Source of the DNA: Streptomyces olivaceoviridis
GTDB taxonomy: Bacteria > Actinomycetota > Actinomycetes > Streptomycetales > Streptomycetaceae
Assembly: GCF_014650115.1 (NCBI RefSeq)
Contig: NZ_BMUI01000013.1
Location: 62,001 to 126,000, forward strand
Reading direction: 5' to 3'
DNA: 64,000 bases
Shown here: positions 9,498-19,500 of the stretch, one piece after another
How positions within the stretch are numbered: position 1 is the first letter of the stretch
Layout: each line of letters starts with the position of its first letter
Notes under the pieces: generated by a model
The model's database searches: none
Told to the model about the DNA's origin: nothing
The model's input: the letters and a program-made list of their open reading frames with translations, nothing else
Translations under genes and position numbers: made by a program

Positions 9498-10418
9498 ATG
9501 ACTCAGCACGATTCTCCGGCCCTGCCCGCGCACCGTCCGGGGGCCTCCGGGCAGGCCCCCGAGGCCCCCGACGCCCCCAGCCTGTCGCGTACGACACGGC
9601 CGTGGATGCCGGCTCTGCTGTACACCCTGGGGTTCCTGACGGTCTACCTGCTCGCCATCTGCACCCCGTGGGGGCAACGAGCTGAGAACGCCCTGTTTGG
9701 TCTCGGTAAGCAGGGCGGCGAAGAAGCATGGATCTACCCCCTGTCAGGAGCGGCCTACGGCTCGACGCCCCTGCCGCCGCTGGAATTGAGCGCCAAGCCC
9801 ACCCTGATGGTGGGCCTGGCCGTCATCGTGGTCCTCACCCTGGTGCGGCGGTGCTGGTGGCAGGGGTGCGCGGCGCTCGGCGTCGTCATTCTCACGACCG
9901 GAGGCAAGGAGGTGCTCAAATCGACCCTGCCCCGCCCCGATCTGGTGGGCGCGCCCGAGAATCTCCTTGATCAGGGTTTCCCCAGTGGACACACCGCCAT
10001 CCCCGCCGCGCTGACTCTCGCCGCCGTCCTCGTGGTTTCCCCCCGCATCCGCCCCTACATCGCCACGGCCGGTGTGCTTTGGCTCGCCTGCATCGCCGCC
10101 GCCAGCGCGACCATGGGCGGTCACCGGCCCAGCGAAGTGCTGGGGGCCACACTGTTGGCCTGTGCCTGGTACGGCCTCGCAACCTGGCTGCTGCCGCCGG
10201 CCGCCGCGCCAGGCGCCACGCGGAGCACCCGTGCGCTGCCCGTCATCACCTTGACGGTGGCATTGGTCATCGCCCTCGTTTCCGGCGCACGAAACGACAC
10301 CCTCACAAGGTCACTGGTCTCCGCGGCGACGGCCTTCATATGTGCGGCCCTGGTCTGGTACGCCGCAGTCGGGCGGCCCGCGCACACCGCACGCCGCACA
10401 CGCCCCGCACTGGGCTGA
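9498..10418 (+). CDS. PAP2-superfamily membrane phosphatase
   Basis: This 306-residue membrane protein carries the three PAP2 phosphatase motifs in order: KSTLPRPD (K-x6-RP type), FPSGHTA (PSGH) and GGHRPSEVLGA, where the usual SR-x5-H-x3-D is reduced to H-x3-E. It has a 45-residue disordered N-terminus and about eight hydrophobic stretches. The family removes phosphate from lipid phosphates such as undecaprenyl pyrophosphate or phosphatidic acid. The Asp-to-Glu change in motif 3 is conservative but could lower activity. The ATG at 9498 follows GGAAG about 12 nt upstream. It is 94 nt after the membrane protein and may be its own unit. Confidence 0.85.
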   Translation: MTQHDSPALPAHRPGASGQAPEAPDAPSLSRTTRPWMPALLYTLGFLTVYLLAICTPWGQRAENALFGLGKQGGEEAWIYPLSGAAYGSTPLPPLELSAKPTLMVGLAVIVVLTLVRRCWWQGCAALGVVILTTGGKEVLKSTLPRPDLVGAPENLLDQGFPSGHTAIPAALTLAAVLVVSPRIRPYIATAGVLWLACIAAASATMGGHRPSEVLGATLLACAWYGLATWLLPPAAAPGATRSTRALPVITLTVALVIALVSGARNDTLTRSLVSAATAFICAALVWYAAVGRPAHTARRTRPALG

Positions 10419-10554
10419 CCACGCGGTCGGCTCCGGGCGGGAACCGGCGCATCCTGGCAAAGCGGCCATCCGATGCCACCGGCCAGTCGTAGAAACCGTC
10501 GACGCCCGAGCGGGGATGCACTCCCGCCCGGCGTGTCCTCCCATAGTCCGGTCA

Positions 10555-10845
10555 ACAGGTCTGTGCCTGCCGCCCGCACAGCCGATGGCGATGCGGCGGG
10601 GGCCGGCGGGCAGGTCGGCGTAGTCGGCGAGGTTGGCGAGCAGCTCGCGGGTGCCGGAGGTGTTCAGGACGACGTCCTGCGCGGGGGTTGAGACCGTCGA
10701 GGTCGAGGATGTCGCGGGCGGCGGCCGGGTCGCGGAGCCGGTCGTGGACGTCCTCGATCCGGTCGGCGGCGGGCGGGACCGGGGAGCCGTCCGGGCCGGT
10801 GGGCAGATGCAGGTAACCGAACGAGATCAGACGGATCGGATGCAA
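10555..10845 (-). pseudogene. RapZ C-terminal-domain-like protein, frameshifted and truncated
   Basis: From a TTG start with GGAGG 6 nt upstream the protein reads HPIRLISFGYLHLP, DVHDRLRDPAAARDILDLDGL, the conserved start of the small RapZ-C-like family common in Streptomyces. One extra C in a run of five (near 10685) then breaks the frame. In the shifted frame the homology continues (QDVVLNTSGTRELL, ADYADLPAGPRRIAIGCAGG) and stops at GGRHRP, about 30-40 residues short of the usual end. The gene is therefore both frameshifted and cut at its 3' end. Confidence 0.7.
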
Positions 10846-10881
10846 GGGAGCCTCCTGCCCGGAGCGAAGGGCTGGAACGGC

Positions 10882-10923
10882 GGAGCGCCGCGCCCGGCCG
10901 GGAAGGGCAGGGCTCGGCGCTCC
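10882..10923 (-). terminator. Hairpin after a lost minus-strand gene
   Basis: GGAGCGCCG (10882-10890) pairs perfectly with CGGCGCTCC (10915-10923). On the minus strand it lies 8 nt past a TAG (10933-10931) that ends a reading frame closing VVTDSATQ. This suggests the preserved terminator of a gene whose body is gone. Confidence 0.45.
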
Positions 10924-10933
10924 AGGGGTGCTA

Positions 10934-11271
10934 CTGGGTGGCGCTGTCGGTGACCACGAGTGGCTTCGTTCACTTCAAGCAGCAGCGTTTGTCCATCAGT
11001 TTGGGTGGCGATGGGCGGTCGGCGGGGCCGTGGATGTTCACGAGAAATGACGTCAGAACCTCACCTTGCACCCGCAGGGTGAAGCGGCGCGGCTTATGGC
11101 CCGTTGGAGGGGGATGTGAGTCGCCTGGCCGCCGGCCCCCATCAGGACCGAGAGGCTCGTGCTCCGTGATTCCGAGTGCCTGTCCTGATGCGGCCATGAC
11201 ATGGTGGCGTCTGTGACACGTTGACGAACGGCTTGTTGTTGGCGCGTGCGGCGTTCCCCGGGAAGGACACG
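10934..11271. other. Unassigned DNA between two broken genes
   Basis: A minus-strand frame around 10970-11100 reads RRFTLRVQGEVLTSFLVNIHG-like sequence of reasonable composition but matches nothing I know. GGGAAGGACACG at the right end is the ribosome site of the peptidase E remnant. Confidence 0.35.
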
Positions 11272-11785
11272 ATGAAGCTTCTCCTCACCGACTCCGGCGT
11301 CAAGAACGCGAGCATCCAGGATGCGTTGGTTGACCTCCTGGGTAAGCCGATTGCCGAGTCCAGCGCCCTGTGCATCCCCACCGCGGGGTACGGGGCCCGT
11401 ACGCTGATCCGGGCGGGCCATGGCGATTCATCAGCGGACGATCTCCCAGCCCCATGACCGAGCTGGGGTGGAAGTCGATGGGCGTGCTGGAGCTCACCGC
11501 GCTGCCCAGTATCGAGGCGGCGCTCTGGGTCTCCTGGGTCCGGGAGGCCGACGTCCTGCTGGTCAACGGCGGTGACACGCTGTACCTGTGCCACTGGATG
11601 CGGGAGTCCGGGCTGGCTGAACTCCTGCCGTCGCTGCCCGACACGGTCTACGTGGGTCTCAGCGCGGGGAGCTGTGTGATGACCCCCCGCGTCGGGGAGG
11701 AGTTCGTGAGCTGGAAGCCGCCCACCGGCGGCGACAGCGCGCTGGGCGCGGTTGATTTCTCGATCTTCCCGCACCTGGATCATCG
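11272..11785 (+). pseudogene. Peptidase E (S51-type) gene, frameshifted and 3' truncated
   Basis: The start MKLLLTDSGVKNASI, preceded by a good ribosome site (GGGAAGGA), is that of Streptomyces peptidase E/dipeptidase-like proteins. The frame shifts near 11390, after CIPTAGYG. Homology continues in another frame with GPWRFISG, MTELGWKSMGVLELTALPS, VNGGDTLYLCHWMRESGL and the nucleophile region YVGLSAGSCVM. It ends abruptly after VDFSIFPHL at about 11780, where a fragment of a different gene begins. About 60 C-terminal residues are missing. Confidence 0.8.
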
Positions 11786-12012
11786 TGGGCCTTGCCGCGC
11801 AGCGACTCCAGCAGACGAAGCTTGATGAAGACCCGGAATCTCGCATCAAACTCGCCGGCGGAAGCCACCGCTGCACACGCCTGGGCTATCTCACCGCGGC
11901 TCAGGCCGTGCTCGGAGCCGAAGGCGCCGAACACGTCCCGTATCGCCTCGGCAATGCGCAGTGCCACCGGATCGCGTGTCACTGCGCTCGGTGCAGCAAC
12001 GACCGGTGCCAC
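11786..12012 (-). pseudogene. N-terminal fragment of an unrecognised conserved protein
   Basis: From 12012 the minus strand encodes a well-composed stretch (ALRIAEAIRDVFGAFG, LSRGEIAQACAAVASAG, RFRVFIKLRLLESL) resembling a winged-helix N-terminus. It stops being sensible where it meets the peptidase E fragment near 11785. I do not know the family; the remainder of the gene is absent. Confidence 0.45.
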
Positions 12013-12149
12013 GAATGGCGGTATGTGCTCTAGTTGTTCTCTTCACGGAGGTTGGTGACGCAGGTCTCGGCTGAGAGATCTTGAAATGGGTGAGGGCCCT
12101 CTGGCTCGGTGTGGATTGCGACATCTGCACCGGCAACAGAAAGGCCCTC

Positions 12150-13101
12150 GTGCCCCACCGTAATGCACCCCTGACCGAGACCGGCCGTCTGCGCCTTGCC
12201 CGCTGCGTGGTCGAGGACGGCTGGACCCTGCGCAGGGCCGCTGAACGCTTCCAGGTCTCACCGACCACGGCCCAGCGATGGGCCGACCGCTACCGGCAGT
12301 ACGGCGAAGCGGCATGACCGACCGTTCGAGCCGCCCGCACGTCAGCCCGCGCCGCACCCCGACCCGGACAGAGCGCCGGATCATCAAGGTCCGCGTCCTG
12401 CGCCGGTGGGGCCGGCCCGCATCGCCGGCCTGCTGCGCCTGGTGCCCTCCACGGTCCACCGCGTGCTCGCCCGCTACAACCTGGCCCGTCTTATTCACCT
12501 GGACCGGGCAACGGGCCAAGTCATACGCCGCTACGAACGCGACCGGCCCGGCGAGCTGGTCCATGTCGACATCAAGAAGCTCGGCAATATCCCCGACGGG
12601 GGCGGTCACAAGGTCCTGGGCCGACAAGCGGGCCGCAAGAAACGTTCCGGCACCGGCTACAGCTACCTGCACACCGCCGTCGACGACCACTCCCGCCTCG
12701 CCTACAGCGAGATTCACGCGGACGAGAGGAAGGAGACCGCCACCGGCTTCTGGCAGCGGGCCCAGGCGTTTTTCTCCCAGGCCGGGATCACCGTCGAACG
12801 GGTACTGACCGACAACGGCTCGTGCTACCGCTCACGCGACTGGCGCGACGCCCTGGCGGCAGCCGGGATCGCCCACAAGCGCACCCGGCCCTACCGGCCC
12901 CAGACGAACGGCAAGGTCGAACGCTTCAACCGCACCCTGCTCGACGAATGGGCCTACGCCCGCCCCTACCGCTCCGAGCAGGAACGACGCGACGCCTTCC
13001 CCGCCTGGCTGCACACCTACAATCACCACCGCGGACACACCGCGCTCAAGGGCCAACCACCCGCCAGCCGCGTCCCCAACCTCACAGGGCAATACACCTA
13101 G
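12150..13101 (+). pseudogene. IS481-family transposase with two one-base deletions
   Basis: The first frame (12150-12317) encodes the helix-turn-helix start PHRNAPLTETGRLRLARC...AERFQVSPTTAQRW and stops early at YGEAA. One missing base there (GCGGCATG instead of GCGGGCATG) is enough to restore MTDRSSRPH. A second missing base near 12414 (RRWG/ARIAGLL) moves to the third frame. That frame then runs intact: HVDIKKLGNIPDGGGH, DDHSRLAYSE, LTDNGSCYRS, PYRPQTNGKVERFNRTL, ending PNLTGQYT at 13101. The DDE residues all survive. Likely terminal repeats contain GGTGTnnATTGC on the left (about 12113) and its complement near 13095-13105; exact ends are uncertain. Confidence 0.85.
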
Positions 13102-13105
13102 TGCC

Positions 13106-13521
13106 GCGCCTTGCTGTCCAACGGCAGCCCCGCGCCTGCCGTAGTGGCGGCCGCGGACGTGGCCAGATGGCCTCATCCCTGGGCTGGCGACAGCGCCGTC
13201 TCCCTCGGGCGCTGGAGCAACGCCATCGAGCAGGCGGAGGCTGCAGCAGCAACACTCCTGGCAAAGAAAGGCGAGCTGAGTCCCTATCTGCCCGTGCCGT
13301 CGTTCTGGTCCGAACAATACGGCGTGAGGTTCCGCTCCGTAGGCATTCCGGCCCTGGGTGACGAGGCGGAGGTTGTTGAGAGCGACTCCATCGCTCGGCG
13401 CCTCGCGGTCGTTTACTACCGCCGGGGGAACATGGTCGGGGTATTGACCGCCAACCGGACCAGCCGGATCGCAGGCTACCAACGCCGCCCGGCCGCTGAA
13501 CTGGCGGCCGGTATCGGGTAA
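13106..13521 (+). pseudogene. C-terminal fragment of a ferredoxin reductase (FAD/NAD-dependent)
   Basis: The 136 readable residues match the end of bacterial rubredoxin/ferredoxin reductases: AAADVARWPHP (second FAD-binding stretch), then SNAIEQAEAAAATLL, the reductase C-terminal domain motif FWSEQYGVRFRSVG, and a tail with VVYYRRGNMVGVLTANR. All of the N-terminal FAD and NAD domains are gone. The fragment begins immediately after the IS481-type element, which probably removed or displaced the rest. Such reductases often serve a cytochrome P450; none is present here. Confidence 0.75.
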
Positions 13522-13824
13522 TCCGTACACATTCGGCGTGAACGTCGCCAAGGTCGACGTCTGCCGCAGGCGGCGTGACCAGGACGGCCTTGGCGGGGGC
13601 GGAGCCGGCCAGCAGGACGATCGCGAGCAGCAGGAGGGGGGCGCCCGGAGATGCCGCCGAGGGCGGGGGACGGCCGGATCGCCGCGAACGGCGGGGGAGC
13701 CTCGGGGCCACGCGCTGGCGGGATGCGCCCAACCGTCTGCCACACGCACGCGCGCACGCCACACGCACCCGCACCCACACACGGCGCCGATGGCCGGCGG
13801 CCGCTCCGGTCCGATCGGTGGGCG
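13522..13824. other. Intergenic DNA with a CA-rich tract
   Basis: 300 nt between the reductase fragment and the end of the biosynthetic operon. 13738-13795 is a CA/CG-rich alternating tract (repeated CACACGCA-type units) of the kind that can form Z-DNA or slip; otherwise I see no gene. Confidence 0.4.
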
Positions 13825-13857
13825 GAGCGGCCGGGCCCGGCTGGAGTCCGGCCGCTC
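13825..13857 (-). terminator. Terminator hairpin of the NRPS/PKS operon
   Basis: GAGCGGCCGG (13825-13834) and CCGGCCGCTC (13848-13857) form a perfect 10-bp stem with a 13-nt loop. It begins 7 nt past the operon's last stop codon (13867-13865). No U-tract follows, as usual in Streptomyces. Confidence 0.7.
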
Positions 13858-13864
13858 GCGTGCG

Positions 13865-16552
13865 TCAGGCTCCGGCTCGGAGACCTTCGAGATAGGTGGC
13901 CATCCCGCGTACCGTCGGATGCGCGAACAGCTCGACGACCGGGATCGAAAGGTCGAGCGAGTCGGCCAGTTGCCGCCGCAGTTGGACCAGCAGCATCGAA
14001 TGGCCCCCCACATCGAAGAAGTTGTCGTCCGTGCCCACGTGCTCGGCCCTCAGCACACTGAGCCAGGCGTGGGTCACGATCTCCTGCGTGGTCTTCGGGG
14101 AGTCTGGCGCGAGGCTCTCCGGTGCCCGGAAGGAGGGGGCCGGAAGCGCGCGCGGGTCCAGTTTTCCGCTGGTCGCCAGCGGCAGACCCGTCATCGGGAT
14201 GATCACGGCGGGACGCATCACCGCGGGCAGGCGCTCGGCGAGATACGTGCGCAGTTCCGCGATGTTCTCCTCACCGGTCACCGCGTAGGCGACGAGGTAC
14301 GGCCCGTCGCCGTCGTCGACCGCCCTGGCATGCGCCTGCCCGACCGCCGGATGCGCGGCCAGCAGTGAGCTGATCTCAGCCGGTTCGATCCGGTGTCCGC
14401 GGATCTTGACCTGCTCGTCCGCCCTGCCGAGGAACACCAGCCCTGACCGCTCGGCCCGCACCAGATCGCCGGTCCGGTACGCCCGTGGCCATCCGAGTCC
14501 GGGCAGCGGAGCGAAACGCTCGGCGTCCACCGCGGCGTCGAGATACCGGCCCAGGCCGACTCCGCCGATGACGAGTTCGCCGACCTCGCCCCACCGGACG
14601 GGCCGGGAGTCGCCGTCGAGGACCGCGAGCCGCCAGCCCGCCAGCGGCAGACCGATCCGCACGATGTCCGTCCGGGTCAGCCTGGCCGCGCAGGAGGCCA
14701 CGGTCGCCTCCGTCGGCCCGTAGCTGTTCCACACCTGGTCGACGTGGTCGGCGAGACGGTGGGCGAGTTCCGGTGGGCACGCCTCGCCGCCCAGTACCAG
14801 CAGCCGGATGCCGGCGAACGCCTGCGCGGGCCAGAGTTCTACCAGACTGGGGACGGTGGAGACGACGGTGACGCGGCGCTCCACCAGCCACGGGCAGATC
14901 TCGGCTCCCGCGCGGACCAGGACGCGCGGGGCGGGGACCAGGCACGCCCCGTTGCGCCAGGCGAGCCACATCTCCTCGCAGGAGGCGTCGAAGGCGACGG
15001 ACAGTCCGGCGAGCACCCGGTCGCCGGAGTCCACGAAGCCGCTCCGCGCGAACAGCAGTTCCTCGGCGTCGACGAACGCCGCGGCGGCGCGGTGGGTGAC
15101 CGCGACGCCCTTGGGACGGCCGCTGGTGCCGGAGGTGAACATCACCCACGCGTCGTCGTCCGGCGTCGCGGCGCCGGTCACGGACCGGGCCGGAACGCCG
15201 TCGCGCAGGCGGAGCGCTCCCCCGGCCTCGAGGACGGCGCACGCTCCGGCTTCCGACCACACCCGCTCGGCGCGGCCGTCGGGGTCGTCGGCGTCCACCG
15301 GGACGTACGCCGCGCCGGAGGCGAGGACGGCGAGGATCGCCACGTAGAGCTGCGCGGTTCCGGAGGGGATGCGCACGCCCACCCGGTCCCCGACGCCGAT
15401 GCCGTGCGCGCGGAGCCGCTCGGCGCCCGCTTCGACCTCCGCGGCCAGGGACGCATAGCTCAGTACGGTAGCTCCGTCGTCGATCGCGTGCCGGGCCGGG
15501 TGATCGGCGACCGTGGCCCGGAAGACGTCGAGAAGCGTCCGCGGGGACGGGGGCCCGGCTTCCGGCAGCACTGCCTCATCCAGCGATGCCGCACGGGCCG
15601 GGGCGTCGCTCCGGACGGGACCGTCGCAGGCGTGCCGTCCGTCGTCGGGAGCGTGCGGCACCTGCTCGTCGGGCTCGACGGGTCCCCCGAGTTCGGCGAG
15701 AGACCGGTCCGGGGCGTCCATCGTGCTGCTCTCCTTCGCTGGGCTGGTGTCCGGGCCGGTCCGCGCCGGGCGCCGGTGTCCTTCCGCCGCGTCCGTCGAC
15801 CGGTCGGGGGTCAGGACCGAGCGCAGGGTCGCGGTCAGCGCGGCCGGGTCCTCGCGGAAGTAGAAGTGGCCGCCGGTGAACGTGTGCGTCCGGGTGCCGG
15901 CGGTGCTGTGCCGTGACCACGGCGCCAGTTGTCCGGCCGTCACCGTGTCCTGGTCCGAGCCCAGGACCTCCAGGGGTACGGGCAGCGGTTCGTCGGGGCG
16001 GTACCGGTAGTTCTCCAGGATCGCGAAGTCCGTCCGGAGCGCCGGCAGCAGCAGTTCCATGAGGCTGTCGTCCGCGGCGATCTCCGCGGGTATCCCACCG
16101 TGGCGGTCGTGCACGGCTCCGGTCAGCTCGTGGTCGGGCAGTGACGACAGACCGGGGAAGGCGCGGGGCAGGTGCGGGGCGGGGTACGCCGACAGGATCA
16201 GCCGGGTGGGTAGTTCCCGTCCGCGTGCGCGCAGTTCACGGGTCACCTCGAACGCGACGAGCGCGCCGAGGCTGTGCCCGAAGAAGGCGAACGGGCCGCG
16301 GAACCGTGTGTCGTCCAGCAGGGCGGTGACCAGCTCTCCGATGTCCGCGAGGCCGGGCTCCGCCGCGCGGCCGCCCCTGCCCGGCAGGGAGACGCCGTAG
16401 ACCTGCACGCCGGGCAGTTCCCGGCCGAGGCGGATGTACTCGCCCACCAGACCGCCGGAGTGGGGGAAGCAGTACAGGACGACGTCGGGATCGCCCGGCG
16501 CGGTCTTGCCCACGATCCACGGGCCTGCCGCGCGGGTGTGCTCGGTGGTCAT
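13865..16552 (-). CDS. Thioesterase-adenylation-PCP fusion (last gene of the NRPS/PKS operon)
   Basis: One uninterrupted frame of 895 residues joins two activities. Residues 15-245 are a type II thioesterase: FPHSGG, nucleophile GHSLGAL (Ser about 94), an Asp after LGSDQD, and GGHFYF. After a Pro/Ser/Glu-rich linker, residues 300-805 form an adenylation domain: FTSGTSGRPKG, FDASCEEMW, NSYGPTEAT, YRTGDL, GRADEQVKIRGHRIEP and the lysine in TSGKLDPR. A PCP follows with DVGGHSMLL (Ser about 852). The pocket residues I extract are D-A-E-S-V-G-S-V-A-K, close to a bacitracin lysine code, so a basic amino acid is plausible. An internal ATG at 15721 has AAGGAG 9 nt upstream and might also give a separate A-PCP. 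The start overlaps the PKS stop (ATGA). Confidence 0.9.
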   Translation of the reverse strand: MTTEHTRAAGPWIVGKTAPGDPDVVLYCFPHSGGLVGEYIRLGRELPGVQVYGVSLPGRGGRAAEPGLADIGELVTALLDDTRFRGPFAFFGHSLGALVAFEVTRELRARGRELPTRLILSAYPAPHLPRAFPGLSSLPDHELTGAVHDRHGGIPAEIAADDSLMELLLPALRTDFAILENYRYRPDEPLPVPLEVLGSDQDTVTAGQLAPWSRHSTAGTRTHTFTGGHFYFREDPAALTATLRSVLTPDRSTDAAEGHRRPARTGPDTSPAKESSTMDAPDRSLAELGGPVEPDEQVPHAPDDGRHACDGPVRSDAPARAASLDEAVLPEAGPPSPRTLLDVFRATVADHPARHAIDDGATVLSYASLAAEVEAGAERLRAHGIGVGDRVGVRIPSGTAQLYVAILAVLASGAAYVPVDADDPDGRAERVWSEAGACAVLEAGGALRLRDGVPARSVTGAATPDDDAWVMFTSGTSGRPKGVAVTHRAAAAFVDAEELLFARSGFVDSGDRVLAGLSVAFDASCEEMWLAWRNGACLVPAPRVLVRAGAEICPWLVERRVTVVSTVPSLVELWPAQAFAGIRLLVLGGEACPPELAHRLADHVDQVWNSYGPTEATVASCAARLTRTDIVRIGLPLAGWRLAVLDGDSRPVRWGEVGELVIGGVGLGRYLDAAVDAERFAPLPGLGWPRAYRTGDLVRAERSGLVFLGRADEQVKIRGHRIEPAEISSLLAAHPAVGQAHARAVDDGDGPYLVAYAVTGEENIAELRTYLAERLPAVMRPAVIIPMTGLPLATSGKLDPRALPAPSFRAPESLAPDSPKTTQEIVTHAWLSVLRAEHVGTDDNFFDVGGHSMLLVQLRRQLADSLDLSIPVVELFAHPTVRGMATYLEGLRAGA

Positions 16553-19500
16553 ATGCCGCTCCGGTCCGTCGTGTCGGGGGCCCGCCTGGGGGCCGGGACG
16601 GCGGCGGTACGGCCGCGTTCCCGGATCAGCCGGGTGAGCGACGCGGCGTCGGTACCGCGCAGCACGTCGGCGGCCGAGACCGGTACCCGGAACTCCGCCG
16701 CGGCCCAGGCGGCGAGCTTGGCGGCCAGCAGGGAGTCGCCGCCGAGGTCGAGGAATCCGTCGTGCGGCTCGACATCCGGTATCCCGAGGGCGTTCCGGAA
16801 GGCGTCGACCACCGCTTCCAGCACCTCGTGTCCGTCCTGGCGCTCGTCCGCCGCCTCCCGCGGCCGGTGCCGGTCCGGGGAGTGCCCCTCCGCCGTCCCG
16901 CCGGGCGGCGTCCCCCGGTTCGCCTCCGTGGCCGGTGAGCCGGTCCAGAGGGTGGGCGTGTGCCCGGCCGTCCCGGTCCCCGTGCGCCCGGGCGCGGTGG
17001 CGGGTACGAGGAAGTGGCGCCGTTCGAACGGGTAGGTGGGCAGGGCCACCCGGCGGCGGCGTTCGCCGGAGTGCAGGGCGTCCAGGTCCACGTCCGTCCC
17101 GGACGACCAGAGTCGGCCCACCGCGCGGAGCAGGGTGGTCCGGGCGGAGGTGGCTTCCGCGGGGTGGGGTGAGGCGTGCGCCACCAGGCGCCCGTCGTAC
17201 CCGGGGTGCTGCTGGGCCAGCGTGGCGAGCGTCCGGCCCGGGCCGATGTCGAGCAGGGAGAGGTCCGGGGAGTCGAACAGCGTGGTGAGGGCCTGGCCGA
17301 AGCGGACCGGACGCCTGAGGTGGTTGACCCAGTGGTCCACCGACCGCAGGGCGCCGGGTCCGGCCCACTCCCCTGTGGTGTCCGAGACCATGGGCAGCCG
17401 CGGTTCTGTCAGCTCGAGGCCGGACAGGATGCAGGCGAACCGCGCCATGATCGGCTCGACCAGGGCGGAGTGTCCCGCGGTCGCGATGCGCAGCAGGCGG
17501 GTCTCGACCGCTCTGTCCGCCTGCTGCCGGGCGAAGCGGGCCACCAGGTCGGCCGGTCCGGTGACGGTGCACTGGCCCGGTCCGTTGACCGCTCCCACGG
17601 AAAGGCCGGGGGGCAGCAGCGGTGTCACCTCCGACTCCGGGAGCCGTACGGCGGCCATGCCGCCGGCCGGCAGGGAACCGAGCAGCCGGCCGCGTTCGAC
17701 CACCAGCCGTACGGCGTCCGGCAGCGAGAAGACCCCGGCCAGGCAGCCGGCGGCGTACGCGCCGAGGCTGTGCCCGACGACGGCGCGCGGCCGTACGCCC
17801 CAGGACACGAGCAGGCGCGCCAGGGCGTACTGCACGGCGAAGACGGCGGGCTGGCCGACCGCGATGGAGCCCATCCGCTCGGCCGCGGCAGCGCGCTCCC
17901 GCTCGCCGTCGGGGAACAGCACGTCGCGCAGATCCATCCCCAGCGGGTCCGTGGCCAGTTCGCTGATGTCGTCCAGGTACCGGCGGAACACCGGCTCGTG
18001 GGCGTACAGTTCGGCGGCCATGCCGACGTCCTGACCGCCCTGGCCGGGGAACATGAAGGCCACGGGTCGTCCGGTCGGCTCGGCGGTCCCGCCGGCGAGA
18101 CCGTCGGCACGGAGGGCGGCCGCCGCCCGCGCCGTGTCGTCCGCCACCACGAACCGCCGGTGCGCGTGGTGGTCGCGGCCCGTCCCGAGCGTCCACGCCG
18201 CGTCCGCCAGGCCGGTCGCGGGGTTGTCGGCGAGGTGTTCCGCGAGTTGTCGGGCCGCCCGGTCGGCCGCGGCCGGTGTCCTGCCGGACACCAGCAGCAA
18301 CTGCTGCGGCCGTGCTCCCGTCGTCGGAACGGGGGGCGGTGCCTCGGCCACCACCACGTGGGCGTTGGTCCCGCCGACGCCGAGCGAGTTGACAGCGGCG
18401 ACGCGCGGCCTGCCGTCCGCGTTGTCCCAGGGACGGGTGCTGCTGTTGACCTCGAAGGGGGAGGCGGCGAAGTCGATGTCCGGGTTGGGGGACTCGAAGT
18501 GGAGGCTGGCGGGGAGCATCCCGTTCTCCACGCACAGCACGGTCTTGATCAGCCCGACCACGCCTGCGGCGGCGTCGGCGTGGCCGATGTTGGTCTTGAC
18601 CGAGCCGATCCGGCAGTAGCCGCGCCGGTCGGTGCTCTCGCGGAACGCCTTGGTGAGGGCGGCGACCTCGATGGGGTCGCCGAGCGGGGTGGCGGTGCCG
18701 TGCGCCTCCACGTAGCCGATCTCCTCGGCGTCCACCCCGGCGACGAGCTGGGCGTTGCGGACCGCCGTCGCTTGGCCGGAGACGCTGGGGGCGGTGAATC
18801 CGATCTTGTCGCGGCCGTCGTTGTTGACGGCCGAGCCGCGGATCACCGCGTGCACGTGGTCGCCGTCCGCGAGTGCGTCGGCGAGCGGGCGCAGCACGAC
18901 CAGTCCCACGGCACTGGCTCCTACGGTGCCCGCCGCGGCGGCGTCGAACGCGCGGCAGTGGCCGTCGGGGGCTATGACACTGCCGGGCACGTAGCGTGTC
19001 GCGGGAGCCTCGGGCAGCACGCTGGCCCCGCCCGCGAGGGCGATGTCGCAGTCTCCGGCTAGCAACGCCTGGACCGCCGAGTGCACGGCGACGAGGGAGG
19101 TGGAACACGCCGTCAGGACCGACACCGCGGGTCCGGTCAGGCCGAGCTTGTAGGCGATGCGCGTGCTGAGGAAGTCCGCGTCGTTGCCGTGGGCGATCCG
19201 CCACTCGTCGACGAACGGCAGCTCGTCCAGTCGCGCCCGCACGCGTTCACCGTGCCGGGTGTTGGATCCGCCGACGAACACCCCCGTCAGCGGTCTGTCG
19301 GGGTTGCCGTGTCCGGCGCGTTCCAGCGCTTCGTGCGCGCACTCCAGGAGCAGTCGCTGCTGGGGGTCGATGATCAGCGCGTCCTGGGGGGAGTAGCCGA
19401 AGTACTCCGCGTCGAACGCGGCCGCGTCGGTCAGCACCCCGTAGGCGGGTGTGTACTCGGGCTGGTGGGGGGAAAGCCTGTCGCGCAGTACGGTGACGGA

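Noticed and set aside
13738..13795. CACACGCA-rich tract considered as a CRISPR array or minisatellite
   Set aside because: The units are short, irregular and have no spacers; it is only a CA/CG-rich low-complexity tract.
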